The notes beneath the pieces are model-generated. The model ran no database searches, was not told where the DNA came from, and was given only the letters and a program-made list of their open reading frames with translations. From Thermohalobaculum sp039821125 (GTDB lineage Bacteria > Pseudomonadota > Alphaproteobacteria > Rhodobacterales > Rhodobacteraceae): DNA of 64,000 bases. The stretch covers positions 1-64,000 of the forward strand of contig JBCBOR010000015.1 in NCBI GenBank assembly GCA_039821125.1. The letters are read 5' to 3'. Of this stretch, positions 26,632-35,926 are shown in pieces. The position numbers were made by a program, and so were the translations under genes. Positions within the stretch are counted from its first letter, which is position 1, and each line of letters begins with the position of its first letter.

Positions 26632-28707
26632 GTGCTGAAAGACGACAATAACATCACGATCTTTTCGTGCGTGATCGTGATGGTTGCAATGGGGATGGTT
26701 CTGCAGCGCGCAGAAGGTCTCTCTGACTTTTTTAACAAGAGCACGAGCGAGATTGTCCTCGAAGACGATGTCGTGCAAGCGCGTGTGAACTCGCTGCTGC
26801 GCGTCGATGTTTTCGCGAATGATCAGGGTGTGTCGCGCGATGATGCCGCTGCGCTCACGCTGATTGCACAACCAGACTGTGGTCACGCGGTCGTGCGGAA
26901 CGGCACGATCGAGTTCCTGGCCGGAGCCGAATGCAGCGGCGTCCAGAAGATCGACTACTCTGTTAAGGGTGTCTCGCAAATCGCTACGGTTGCAGTGCAA
27001 TTGGTCAATCCATCTGCCGCGCCTGCAGCCGAGACCGAGGCCACGGTCGCCGCCGTCGAGCCGGTCAAGCCAGCGCCGAACGTCCAGCCGGAACCGGCAC
27101 CGAGCGAGAGTGTGGTGGCTGTCACGCCTGTGCCGGCTGGGCCGGAGCAAAGCGCGGATGCCAGTGATGACGCTGCACAGCAGGCAGCACTGAGCATCGA
27201 GACAGATACCACCGAGACAGAAAGCAGCCAGACAGAAAGCGGCCAGGCAGACAACAGCCTGGCAGACAACAGCCAGACAGAAAGCAGCAGTGTCGCGACT
27301 GAGACGTCAGCGGTCGATCCGGTCCGCGCTGTTGCCGCAACGGCGCCGGGGCTTCCACAGGGTGGAGAGCTTGCCGAGCCGGCGCTTGCCACGCTGACGG
27401 GTGGCTACACTGGTGAGACGGTGAGCGCGGCCGAGATCAAGCCGCTTGGCCGCGGAACCCAGAAGGATGACAGTGCATCCGAGAGTTCGAACACGCTGCT
27501 CGCGACGCTTGGTCTGTCCGGCGGTTCGGACAGCCACGCCGATGCCGGTGTGATGATGATGGTCATTGACCGCGGCTATAGCGGCGTCGATGTCCCGGTT
27601 GCACCGGCCTATGGTCTGGTTGGGCAGCCCGCACTGCCCAGCGGATCGGCAGAGGCGCGCGCGCCTGGGCAAAGCAGCGCCGCTGCCGTGCCTGTTGCAC
27701 TGTCCGGCACCCCGGTCCTTGGCGCCGCCGCACCGGTGGGCGAGGCACTTTCGATCGACCCGGTGGATCAGAACGAGATGCCATATGAGGATCTCCTCGC
27801 CGCTCGGAAAGCCGAGGCCGATGCAAACGCTGCCGCGGCCAAGGCGGCGGCTGAAGCGGAGGCGAAGGCGGAAGCGGAAGCGCGTGCCGCGGCTGAGGCA
27901 CAAAAGGACATTCAGGTCGCCGCTCTGCAGGCCGAGGACAAGAGCAAGGATCTTGGGGCAGCCGCCGCTCCGTCCGGCACGGCCGATTGCATCGTGCCGC
28001 CGTCGGTGACGTTCTCGCCGGGCCGCGCTGCCCAGACAACGGTCGCGGTTGCCGCGCCGTGCCTTGGCGGAACGGTGGCCGAGATCGCCTATGACAACCT
28101 CCGGTTGGCGGTCGCCCTTGACGTCAAGGGCGAAGGCTCGATCACCGTGCCCGGGTTTGATGCCTATGCGCCAGGAACCATCAGCTTCGCCAATGGCGAA
28201 AGCCTTGAGGTCGAACTGCCTTTCCGCGATTTGCAGCGTGTCTCACGCGTGGCGATCGTGTGGAACGCGCCGGTGGCACTGGAACTGAACGCTCTCGAGT
28301 TTGGCGCGGCCTACGGGGATGAGGCGCATGTCAGCCCGGCCAATCCGCGCGGTTTCCGCGAGATCCGCAAGACCGGCGGTGGTTTCCTGACCCAGCACAC
28401 CGCGATCGACGGGGCTGGTCAGAACGTACAGGTCTACACGCACCTGCATCGCCAGGGCGGCAACACGGGTGCCGTCAAGCTGATGATCGACTTTGCCAGC
28501 CGCAGCCGTGATGGCATCGCTGCGGCCTGCGGGACCGGTGAACACGCGGCCCCGACCTTTGACGTCCTGCGGACCTATCGCGGCGGCCCCCAGCGCCAGA
28601 CCCGGCGCCAGCTTGCCGCAATGGACTGCAGCAGCGCGGTGAGCAGCGATCCGAGCACAGCTCTGATCGGCGGCGCCGTGGAAGACCTTCTGATAACGCC
28701 GCGCTAG
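26632..28707 (+). CDS. membrane-anchored protein with Ig/cadherin-like domain, low-complexity linker and unknown C-terminal domain
   Basis: 691 residues from GTG 26632 (GAGGG upstream). One N-terminal membrane segment (about residues 9-25) precedes a VCBS/cadherin-like fold (about 38-110; DVFANDQGVS, then AVVRNGTIEFLAG). A long Ala/Pro/Glu/Ser linker follows, including short Gln-Thr-Glu-Ser repeats (about 190-225) and an Ala/Glu-rich coiled coil (about 385-425). The C-terminal 230 residues form a beta-rich domain beginning CIVPPSVTFSPGR that I do not recognise. It is 47 bases upstream of the PstS/OmpA fusion and probably works with it across the periplasm. Confidence 0.75.
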   Translation: MLKDDNNITIFSCVIVMVAMGMVLQRAEGLSDFFNKSTSEIVLEDDVVQARVNSLLRVDVFANDQGVSRDDAAALTLIAQPDCGHAVVRNGTIEFLAGAECSGVQKIDYSVKGVSQIATVAVQLVNPSAAPAAETEATVAAVEPVKPAPNVQPEPAPSESVVAVTPVPAGPEQSADASDDAAQQAALSIETDTTETESSQTESGQADNSLADNSQTESSSVATETSAVDPVRAVAATAPGLPQGGELAEPALATLTGGYTGETVSAAEIKPLGRGTQKDDSASESSNTLLATLGLSGGSDSHADAGVMMMVIDRGYSGVDVPVAPAYGLVGQPALPSGSAEARAPGQSSAAAVPVALSGTPVLGAAAPVGEALSIDPVDQNEMPYEDLLAARKAEADANAAAAKAAAEAEAKAEAEARAAAEAQKDIQVAALQAEDKSKDLGAAAAPSGTADCIVPPSVTFSPGRAAQTTVAVAAPCLGGTVAEIAYDNLRLAVALDVKGEGSITVPGFDAYAPGTISFANGESLEVELPFRDLQRVSRVAIVWNAPVALELNALEFGAAYGDEAHVSPANPRGFREIRKTGGGFLTQHTAIDGAGQNVQVYTHLHRQGGNTGAVKLMIDFASRSRDGIAAACGTGEHAAPTFDVLRTYRGGPQRQTRRQLAAMDCSSAVSSDPSTALIGGAVEDLLITPR
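27211..27290 (+). repeat. in-gene tandem repeats encoding Gln/Thr/Glu/Ser and Ala/Asp/Asn/Ser units
   Basis: Imperfect 12-15 base units built on CAGACAGAAAGC and GGCAGACAACAGC follow one another inside the linker-coding part of the 26632 gene. They encode alternating QTES and QADNS/LADNS motifs. Unit number could change by slippage without breaking the frame. Confidence 0.7.
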
Positions 28708-28754
28708 CGCGGACACGACGACGCGCGAAAGAACGCATACGAGAGGTACACGAG

Positions 28755-30329
28755 GTGAGAGCAGTTAAATTTGCCGCTGCGGCAGCAGCGCTCGCATCCA
28801 TGATGTTCGCCACGGCCCCGGGAGCCCAGGAAACGCCAGTTGTGACGCTGAAGTCTTTTGACGGCTTCACGCAGTTGCGCGGCAAGCTGCTGGAGTTCGA
28901 CGGCAACGCCTTTACGATCGAGACGCCGCTCGGGCAGATCCGGGTCGACGCGCTTCAGGTCGAATGCGAGGGCGAGGGATGCCCGAGCAACCTGCTCTTC
29001 GGGGCTGAGTTCGGAATCTATGGCTCGAACACGCTCGGCTCGCGCCTGATGCCGATGCTGATCGAGGGCTATGCCGACACGCTGGATGCCGATGTGGTGT
29101 CCGAGGTCGGCCAGTCCGCACTGGCCAGCAAGCTGCGCATCGTTGCAGGCAACGGTCAGGAGATGGCGGCGATCGACATCAAGTCGGAAGGCTCGTCAGC
29201 GTCCTACGCAGCACTCGCGCAAGGGTCAGCGGCGATCGGCATGTCCTCGCGCCGGGCGCGGGATCGCGATATCGCGGTGCTGCGTCAGGCCGGAGTGCCG
29301 GATCTGCGCGACACGGACAACGAGCACGTCATCGCTCTGGATGGCCTGATCGCCATCACCCACCCGTCGAATCCGGTCAAGGCGATCTCGGTCGAGGAAC
29401 TGGCCCAGGTCTTTGCGGGCCGGATCACCAACTGGGCCGATCTCGGCGGACGCCGCGGCCCGATCAATGTCTATGCACCCTCCGATCAGACCGGCACCTT
29501 CCAGACGTTCGGCTCGCTGGTTCTGGCGCCCTCGGGCGCGCTGATCACCCCGGCGGCGCGGCGCTTTGATCGCCACAGCGAACTGTCGGACAGCGTCGCC
29601 AACGATCCGTCAGGGATCGGTGTCACCGGGATTGCCTTCCAGCGCGCGGCCAAGTCATTGCCGATCCGGCAAGCATGCGGGATCCTGTCATACCCGACGA
29701 CCTTCGCCATGAAGACCGAGGAATACCCGCTGTCGCGGCGTCTCTACCTCTATACCCGTCCAAACGGGACCCCGGCGCATGCCAAACAGCTTGTCGACTT
29801 CGCGCTCTCGGATCTGGCGCAGCCCTTGATCGCCGAGGCCGGTCTCGTCAACCAGTCCGTCGAAGCCAAGTCGCTCGATTCGCAGGGCGCGCGCCTCGTC
29901 TATGCGATGACGTCGGAAGAAGAGTTCTCGCCCAGCCTGATGCGCCAGATGCTGCAGGAGTTGCGCGATGCGGACCGCCTGTCGATCACCTTCCGCTTCA
30001 CGCCCGGTGCTGCCAGCCTGACACCGAAATCGCAGATTGATGTGACCAAGCTGGCCCAGGATATCTCGAGCGGGCTTTATGCCGGGCGGGAGGTTTTGCT
30101 GGTTGGGTTCACGGACTCGGTCGGGCAGTTTGCCCTGAACCAGGGCCTGGCGGCGCGCCGTGCCGGTGTGGTCGAGACCGAGCTTCGGGGCCTGGTCGCG
30201 CCCGGTGCTCTGGCGGACACCACGATCAACTCGATCGGGTATGGGGAACTGACGCCGGTCGGCTGCAACAACACCCTCCAGGGCCGCACGGCCAACCGCC
30301 GCGTGGAAGTCTGGATCCGCAACCTCTGA
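28755..30329 (+). CDS. exported PstS-like substrate-binding domain fused to an OmpA peptidoglycan-binding domain
   Basis: 524 residues from GTG 28755, with a signal peptide ending near PGAQE. A short unassigned N-terminal stretch (about 30-80) precedes a PstS-type periplasmic binding domain (about 85-370), with NPVKAISVEELAQVFAGRITNWADLGG and YAPSDQTGTF as in phosphate-binding proteins. The C-terminus (about 400-524) is an OmpA domain, with LVGFTDSVG, NQGLAARRA and GYGELTPVGCNNT, that would bind peptidoglycan. It cannot feed a normal ABC importer because it is tethered to the wall and no permease is adjacent. A sensor or scavenging role with the 26632 protein is inferred. Confidence 0.88.
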   Translation: MRAVKFAAAAAALASMMFATAPGAQETPVVTLKSFDGFTQLRGKLLEFDGNAFTIETPLGQIRVDALQVECEGEGCPSNLLFGAEFGIYGSNTLGSRLMPMLIEGYADTLDADVVSEVGQSALASKLRIVAGNGQEMAAIDIKSEGSSASYAALAQGSAAIGMSSRRARDRDIAVLRQAGVPDLRDTDNEHVIALDGLIAITHPSNPVKAISVEELAQVFAGRITNWADLGGRRGPINVYAPSDQTGTFQTFGSLVLAPSGALITPAARRFDRHSELSDSVANDPSGIGVTGIAFQRAAKSLPIRQACGILSYPTTFAMKTEEYPLSRRLYLYTRPNGTPAHAKQLVDFALSDLAQPLIAEAGLVNQSVEAKSLDSQGARLVYAMTSEEEFSPSLMRQMLQELRDADRLSITFRFTPGAASLTPKSQIDVTKLAQDISSGLYAGREVLLVGFTDSVGQFALNQGLAARRAGVVETELRGLVAPGALADTTINSIGYGELTPVGCNNTLQGRTANRRVEVWIRNL

Positions 30330-30422
30330 GGCGTTTGCTCCGGCCGGGAGAGCACCCGGCGATTGCGACACCGCGACGGCTATGATCTATCTCTCCTTGG
30401 TTCAACCCGAGGAGAGATTTTC

Positions 30423-31604
30423 ATGACTCGCGATATCGTTGTTCTTGACGGCGCTCGCACCGCGATTGGCACCTTCGGCGGCACGCTGGCTGGCACGGCG
30501 CCCATCGACACGGCGACCCATGTGGCCAAGGCGGCGCTGGAGCGGTCCGGCGTCGAGGGCGGGCAGATCGGCCATGTCGTCTTTGGCCATGTCATCAACA
30601 CCGAGCCGCGGGACATGTATCTTAGCCGTGTCGCCGCCATCGGGGCGGGCATTCCCGACACCACGCCCGCGATGAACGTCAACCGGCTCTGCGGGTCCGG
30701 CGCGCAGGCGATTGTGTCCTGCATTCAGTCCCTCGCACTGGGTGATGCCGATTACGCACTGGCGGGAGGGGCCGAAGCCATGTCGCGCAGCCCCCACGCC
30801 ATGCAGACAGCGCGGACCGGTCAGAAGATGGGCGACACCAAGATGGTCGATATGATGATCGGCGCACTCAACTGCCCGTTCGGCACCGGCCATATGGGCG
30901 TGACCGCCGAGAACGTCGCCGCCGAGCACCAGATCAGCCGCGCCGATCAGGACGCATTCGCACTGGAAAGCCAGCGGCGTGCAGGCGCTGCCCAGGCGGA
31001 CGGGCGGTTCGACAGTCAGATCGCGCCCTTCACGATCTCGACCCGCAAGGGCGACATCGTCTTCGACAAGGACGAGCACGGCAAGCCCGACACATCGGCC
31101 GAGGATCTCGCGCGCCTGCGTCCGGTGTTCCAGAAGGACGGGTCGGTCACCGCGGGCAATGCGTCCGGCATCAATGACGGCGCAGCGGCGCTGGTGCTGG
31201 CCGAGGCTGGGGCTGCCGAAAGCGCAGGTCTGAAACCACGCGCACGGGTGCTGGGTTATGCTCATGCGGGCGTGCGGCCCGAGGTCATGGGTCTTGGTCC
31301 GATCCCGGCGGTGCAGAAGCTGATGGAGCGCACGGGCCTGACGGCTGACGATTTCGATGTGATCGAGTCGAATGAGGCCTTCGCCGCCCAGGCTTGCGCC
31401 GTGAACAAGGGGCTTGGCTTCGATACGGCAAAGGTGAACCCGAACGGTGGTGCGATTGCGCTTGGCCATCCGATCGGTGCGACTGGCGCTGTGATCACAC
31501 TGAAATGCCTGGCCGAACTGGAGCGGACCGGTGGCTCCAAAGGCCTTGTGACCATGTGTATTGGCGGCGGGCAGGGCATCGCCATCGCGCTCGAGCGGAT
31601 CTGA
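30423..31604 (+). CDS. acetyl-CoA acetyltransferase (thiolase)
   Basis: 393 residues, ATG 30423 with GAGGAG before it. All thiolase hallmarks are present: NRLCGSGAQAI (acyl-accepting Cys 90), the NEAFAAQ motif, GGAIALGHPIGATGA (catalytic His) and CIGGGQGIAIALE (second Cys). This belongs to the biosynthetic/BktB-like beta-ketothiolases that condense or cleave short-chain acyl-CoA; polyhydroxyalkanoate or beta-oxidation roles are both possible. It stands alone, with no reductase beside it, and ends in a strong hairpin. Confidence 0.94.
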   Translation: MTRDIVVLDGARTAIGTFGGTLAGTAPIDTATHVAKAALERSGVEGGQIGHVVFGHVINTEPRDMYLSRVAAIGAGIPDTTPAMNVNRLCGSGAQAIVSCIQSLALGDADYALAGGAEAMSRSPHAMQTARTGQKMGDTKMVDMMIGALNCPFGTGHMGVTAENVAAEHQISRADQDAFALESQRRAGAAQADGRFDSQIAPFTISTRKGDIVFDKDEHGKPDTSAEDLARLRPVFQKDGSVTAGNASGINDGAAALVLAEAGAAESAGLKPRARVLGYAHAGVRPEVMGLGPIPAVQKLMERTGLTADDFDVIESNEAFAAQACAVNKGLGFDTAKVNPNGGAIALGHPIGATGAVITLKCLAELERTGGSKGLVTMCIGGGQGIAIALERI

Positions 31605-31606
31605 AA

Positions 31607-31636
31607 GACGGGGCGGGCAACAGTGCCCGCCCCGTC
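31607..31636. terminator. strong bidirectional hairpin between thiolase and the 31643 gene
   Basis: Perfect 13-base GC-rich arms (31607-31619 and 31624-31636) with a four-base loop. It lies exactly in the 38-base gap between convergent genes, so it can serve both transcripts. No T-run follows on either side. Confidence 0.75.
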
Positions 31637-31642
31637 CCCGGC

Positions 31643-32050
31643 TCAGCCGTTCCCGAATTCCTCGCATCGGCAGCAGCACAGCGGATGCACGTTCAGCATC
31701 GTCATCTCGCGTTTCTCGCTGTCCCAGCAGAAGCTGACGCATTTCATCGCGAGTGAGGCGTCGAGCAGCACCTCGCGGAACTCGTTGAGATTGCCGCCGG
31801 AGTAGCTGTTGCCGTCGACAATGATCTGCTGAAGATCCTCGGCGCTTTTCTGAAAGCGCAGATAGCTCACGCAGCCCTTGGGCTGAGAGCCGCCGATCGA
31901 TCCGGTGAGGACCGGATTTCCGAGGACGCCGTTCGGGATCACGGCCCCGATGCCGACCTGCATCAGCGTGCCCTGAACGGCGCGCTTCTCGTCGTCATCC
32001 GAAAGCTGGATCCCGGGATTGGCCCGTTGGATTGCCATAAGTTGGTCCAT
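31643..32050 (-). CDS. unknown protein with Cys-rich C-terminus
   Basis: 135 residues; ATG 32050 sits eight bases after AAGGAGAC. No signal peptide. The body contains IGGSQPKGCVSYLRFQKSAEDL, and the C-terminus carries seven cysteines, including CVSFCW and a CCCRC cluster, which could bind a metal ion or form a redox site. No domain recognised. Transcribed alone, divergent from the peptide-transporter operon. Confidence 0.7.
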   Translation of the reverse strand: MDQLMAIQRANPGIQLSDDDEKRAVQGTLMQVGIGAVIPNGVLGNPVLTGSIGGSQPKGCVSYLRFQKSAEDLQQIIVDGNSYSGGNLNEFREVLLDASLAMKCVSFCWDSEKREMTMLNVHPLCCCRCEEFGNG

Positions 32051-32413
32051 GGAAAGTCTCCTTTTCTGAAATTGAAATCCGAGGCGCGTAATCCGTCTCG
32101 CCTCGCCTTCGAGTCTACCCATGCAAGCCTGATTCGAAAAATTATTATTTAAAATCAATATTTTATAACGAATTCATCCAGCGCGCACGCGGTTTGGAGC
32201 ACGGGGCTAGGTGGCTCGTTCCAAAGGGTCGATTGCGGCGGTGGTGGCCACGGTTGTGGTCTTGCGCGGCACCGGAGAGGCGTGCAGGGCAGCGCGCCGA
32301 ATCCGCTTTGCAATCTTCGCGGAAATGTTAAGGTTTTTTTACTCGCCAACGATGTGGGCGACCGCACAAGACCGCGGAAGTCATACGACGCTGGCGCTGA
32401 CAGGGAGCTTCAG
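32051..32413. other. intergenic region between the 31643 gene and the peptide ABC operon
   Basis: About 360 bases with an unusually AT-rich core (about 32135-32175) that likely contains the promoter of the minus-strand gene, and a T-run at 32334-32340 near the operon side. No gene is visible. It probably contains the promoter and operator of the five-gene ABC importer. Confidence 0.5.
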
Positions 32414-33994
32414 ATGACCACGCTACGCAGTACTCTTGGCATTCTTGCCGCGTCGACCTTGCTTGCCGGGCCCGCCCTCGCCGAGGAGTTGACCATCGGT
32501 CTGGCCTCGGAGCCGACGTCGATGGATCCGCATTACCACAATCTCGGCCCGAACAACGCGATGAGCCGTCATATCTTCGACCGGCTGATCCTGCAGGACG
32601 AAAACCAACGGCTGACGCCGGGTCTGGCGACCTCGTGGGCGCCGGTTGACGATCTGACCTGGGAATTCAAACTGCGCCAGAACGTGACCTACCACGACGG
32701 CTCGGCCTTCAATGCGGATGACATCGTGTGCTCGTTCACGCGTGCGCCGGATGTGCCGAATTCGCCCTCATCGTTCGCGACCTACACCAAGGGCAAGACC
32801 GTCACCAAGATCGACGAGTTCACCGTGCACATCACGACGGAGAACCCCTATCCGCTGATGGCCAACGATGTCTCGACGGTCCCGATTGTCTCGTCCGAGG
32901 GCGGGTGTGACGGCACGACCGAGGCGTTCAACGCGGGCACCGCAGCCATCGGCACTGGACCGTTCAAGTTCGTCAGTTACGCGCCGGGCGACAGTATCGT
33001 GGTCGAGCGCAACGAGGACTATTGGGGCGCGAAACCCTACTGGTCAAAGGTGACGTTCAAGCCGATCAAATCCGGCCCGGCCCGCGTGGCGGCGCTGTTG
33101 GCCGGGGATGTCGATATGATCGAGGGCGTGCCGACCACCGATATCACAACGCTCAAGGACAATGCGGATCTTGCTCTGAGCCAGGGCATTTCGAACCGAG
33201 TGATCTATCTGCACCTCGACCATGACCGGGCCGACAGCCCGTTCGTCAAGGCCAATGGCGGCGGCGCCATCGATAACCCGCTGCGCAAGCTGGAGGTGCG
33301 TCAGGCGATCTCGAAGGCGATCAATCGCGATGCGATTGTCGACCGGGTCATGGAGGGTGTGGCCATCAAGGCAGGGCAGCTCTTGCCCGAGGGCTTCTTC
33401 GGTGTCTCGAGCAAACTGGCGCCTGTCGACTACGATCCTGACGGCGCCAAGGAATTGCTGGCCAAGGCGGGTGTGCCGGACGGGTTCGAACTGACCATCC
33501 ACGGGCCGAACGATCGCTATATCAACGATGCCAAGATCGCCGAGGCCATCGGTCAGATGCTGACCCGTGTCGGGATCAAGACAACGGTCGAGACGATGCC
33601 GCGCTCGGTCTACTTCAAGCGTGCCTCGCGCGGCGGGCCGGACGGGACGCCTGAGTTCAGCTTTATCCTTGTGGGCTGGGGCGCAGGCTCGGGCGAGGCA
33701 TCCTCGCCGCTGAAGTCGCTGATCGGCACGCACAACCCGGACAAGGGCTGGGGCGCGTCGAACCGCGGGCGGTATTCGAACCCGAAAGTCGACGAGTTGC
33801 TTGATCAGGCGCTGGCGACGGTGAAAGACGCGGGCCGCCAGATGTTGCTGGCCGAGGCGACCGAGATCGCGATCAATGACGCGGCCATAATCCCGCTGCA
33901 CTATCAGGTCAACACCTGGGCGGCGAAGAAGGGTCTGAAGTACATCGCCCGGACCGATGAATCGACGCTGGCCATCGGGGTCGTGCGCGAGTGA
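32414..33994 (+). CDS. ABC transporter substrate-binding protein, dipeptide/oligopeptide (SBP_bac_5) family
   Basis: 526 residues, ATG 32414 with AGGGAG upstream; signal peptide ending PALAEE. It opens LTIGLASEPTSMDPHYHN and continues with LTPGLATSWAPVDDLTWEFKL-type and HDGSAFNADDIV segments, the family signature of DppA/OppA-like receptors. First gene of the importer; permeases and two ATPases follow in order. The family carries peptides, nickel, opines and glycosides, so the ligand is not decided. The neighbouring tartrate/D-malate-type dehydrogenase gives no direct clue. Confidence 0.94.
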   Translation: MTTLRSTLGILAASTLLAGPALAEELTIGLASEPTSMDPHYHNLGPNNAMSRHIFDRLILQDENQRLTPGLATSWAPVDDLTWEFKLRQNVTYHDGSAFNADDIVCSFTRAPDVPNSPSSFATYTKGKTVTKIDEFTVHITTENPYPLMANDVSTVPIVSSEGGCDGTTEAFNAGTAAIGTGPFKFVSYAPGDSIVVERNEDYWGAKPYWSKVTFKPIKSGPARVAALLAGDVDMIEGVPTTDITTLKDNADLALSQGISNRVIYLHLDHDRADSPFVKANGGGAIDNPLRKLEVRQAISKAINRDAIVDRVMEGVAIKAGQLLPEGFFGVSSKLAPVDYDPDGAKELLAKAGVPDGFELTIHGPNDRYINDAKIAEAIGQMLTRVGIKTTVETMPRSVYFKRASRGGPDGTPEFSFILVGWGAGSGEASSPLKSLIGTHNPDKGWGASNRGRYSNPKVDELLDQALATVKDAGRQMLLAEATEIAINDAAIIPLHYQVNTWAAKKGLKYIARTDESTLAIGVVRE

Positions 33995-34004
33995 GCTGAC
34001 GCGA

Positions 34005-34025
34005 GGGTGCGTCACGGACGCACCC
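34005..34025. repeat. single palindromic repeat, GGGTGCGTC family, copy 2
   Basis: One 21-base hairpin identical to those at 1945 and 63356, inside the 50-base gap between the binding-protein and first permease genes. In such a place it could lower permease expression relative to the binding protein by transcript processing, as REP elements do between malE and malF. Confidence 0.9.
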
Positions 34026-34044
34026 TACGCACGGGGGATCCGGT

Positions 34045-35022
34045 TTGACCGTGTTCATCATCCGTCGACTGATGCAGGCGGCGGTTGTCATCCTGCTGAT
34101 GTCGCTGATCGTGTTCGCCGGGGTGTTCCTGATCGGCGATCCCATCGACATGCTCGTCAGTCCGGAGGCCGATCAGTCCGAGATCGAGCGGGTGCGGATC
34201 GCCTGGGGTCTCGATCTGCCGCTGCACGAGCAGTATCTGCGGTTCATGGGCGGCGTTATGACCGGAGATTTCGGCCGTTCATTTATCACGTCAGAACCGG
34301 CCCTTCGGATGATCCTGCGTTTCATGCCCGCGACGATCGAACTGGCGCTGGTGTCTCTGGTGATGGCCATCGTGCTGGGCATTCCGCTCGGCCTCTATGC
34401 GGGGCTCTACCCCGATCACTGGACATCGAAGACGATCATGGCGAGCTCGATCCTGGGCTTCTCGCTGCCGACGTTTTGGGTCGGGCTGATGATGATCATG
34501 CTGTTCGCAGTGTGGCTTGGCTGGTTGCCCTCGACCGGGCGCGGGGACACCGCGGTGTTTCTGGGGATCGAGAGCAGCCTTTGGACAAGGGACGGGCTGA
34601 GCCATCTCTTCATGCCCGCGCTGAACCTTGCCCTGACCAACATCTCACTGGTCATCCGCCTGACCCGCGCGGGTGTGCGCGAGGCGCTGCATCAGGACTA
34701 CATCAAGTTCGCCCGGGCCAAGGGCCTGTCGCGCGGGCGCGTGATCGGTTTGCATTTGCTCAAGAACATCATGATTCCCATCGTCACGGTGCTGGGGCTT
34801 GAGTTCGGTAACCTGCTGGCGTTCTCGGTGGTGACAGAGACGATCTTTGCGTGGCCGGGCATGGGCAAGCTGCTGATCGACTCGTTGTTGCAACTCGACC
34901 GCCCGGTGGTCGTGGCGTACCTGATGATCGTGGTTGCACTGTTTGTGCTGATCAACCTCCTGGTCGATATCCTCTATTCGATCCTCGATCCCCGCGTGCG
35001 CCTGCAGGATCAGGGCGCATGA
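34045..35022 (+). CDS. ABC transporter permease, DppB type
   Basis: 325 residues from a TTG start (34045), chosen because GGGGGA lies six bases upstream; a GTG two codons later is possible. It is a typical first peptide-type permease: N-terminal membrane segment FIIRRLMQAAVVILLMSLIV, a periplasmic loop with ERVRIAWGLDLPLHEQY, five further segments, and the ATPase-contact EAA loop near REALHQDYIKFARAKGLS. Ends WPGMGKLLIDSLLQLDRPVV in the usual way. Overlaps the next permease by four bases. Confidence 0.94.
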   Translation: MTVFIIRRLMQAAVVILLMSLIVFAGVFLIGDPIDMLVSPEADQSEIERVRIAWGLDLPLHEQYLRFMGGVMTGDFGRSFITSEPALRMILRFMPATIELALVSLVMAIVLGIPLGLYAGLYPDHWTSKTIMASSILGFSLPTFWVGLMMIMLFAVWLGWLPSTGRGDTAVFLGIESSLWTRDGLSHLFMPALNLALTNISLVIRLTRAGVREALHQDYIKFARAKGLSRGRVIGLHLLKNIMIPIVTVLGLEFGNLLAFSVVTETIFAWPGMGKLLIDSLLQLDRPVVVAYLMIVVALFVLINLLVDILYSILDPRVRLQDQGA

Positions 35023-35924
35023 GTGCGGTGGATCAGGTGCCTGTTGCGCGCGCCGAGACGCCGTTCCAGCGGTTCCGGGCGGAGTTCTTCGAGAGCCGGG
35101 TTGCCGCCGTCTCCCTCATGGTGCTTGTCGGGGTCGTAATCCTTGCCGTGTTGGCGCCCTGGATCACGCCGCAGGACCCCTATGATCTGGGGCAGGTGAC
35201 GGTAATGGACTCGCTGCTACCGCCGGGCGCCGCGTCCTTCGATGGATATACGATGTGGCTCGGCTCGGACGGGCTGGGCCGGGACCTTTACTCGGGCATT
35301 CTCTACGGCATCCGCATTTCGCTGATGGTCGGGTTGGCGTCGGGCTTCATCGCGCTGGTGATTGGGACCGCAATCGGGCTGGTCGCAGCGTATGCTGGCG
35401 GGCGGATCGATGCGCTGATCATGCGAACGGTGGATCTGCAGCTGTCGTTCCCTGCCGCGCTGATCGCGCTGATGCTGGTGGCGTTGATGGGCCGCGGGGT
35501 CGACAAGATCATCATCGCCCTGGTCGTTGCGCAATGGGCTTACTACGCGCGGGCGATCCGGGGCTCGGCCATGGTCGAGAGTGCCAAGGATTACGTGGAG
35601 GCCGCACGGTGTCTGGGCCTCAGCCACGGGCGTGTGATTTTTCGCCATGTGCTGCCGAACTGCATGGGGCCGTTGATCGTGATCGGGACGGTCCAGACCG
35701 CGAGCGCGATTGCGCTGGAATCGACCCTGTCGTTTCTGGGGGTGGGTCTGCGCCAGACCGAGCCGTCGCTGGGGGTGCTGATTGCCAACGGACGCGAGTA
35801 CATCATTTCCGGGCGCTACTGGATCTCGATGTTTCCCGGGATTGCCCTTCTGATCACCATCGTGTCGATCAATCTGGTTGGAGACCAGTTGCGCGATGTC
35901 CTGAACCCGAGGCTGAAGCGGTGA
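35019..35924 (+). CDS. ABC transporter permease, DppC type
   Basis: 301 residues from ATG 35019, which overlaps the dppB-like stop (ATGA). N-terminal OppC_N segment with one helix, then GSDGLGRDLYSGILYGIRIS, the EAA loop VESAKDYVEAARCLGLSHG, and STLSFLGVGLRQTEPSLG near the end, all standard for the second permease of peptide importers. Followed after three bases by a long inverted repeat. Confidence 0.94.
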   Translation: MSAVDQVPVARAETPFQRFRAEFFESRVAAVSLMVLVGVVILAVLAPWITPQDPYDLGQVTVMDSLLPPGAASFDGYTMWLGSDGLGRDLYSGILYGIRISLMVGLASGFIALVIGTAIGLVAAYAGGRIDALIMRTVDLQLSFPAALIALMLVALMGRGVDKIIIALVVAQWAYYARAIRGSAMVESAKDYVEAARCLGLSHGRVIFRHVLPNCMGPLIVIGTVQTASAIALESTLSFLGVGLRQTEPSLGVLIANGREYIISGRYWISMFPGIALLITIVSINLVGDQLRDVLNPRLKR

Positions 35925-35926
35925 GC

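Noticed and set aside
26344..27150. Minus-strand open frame antisense to the multidomain protein
   Set aside because: No ribosome site or domain; the plus-strand frame has a membrane segment, Ig-like motifs and sensible codon use.
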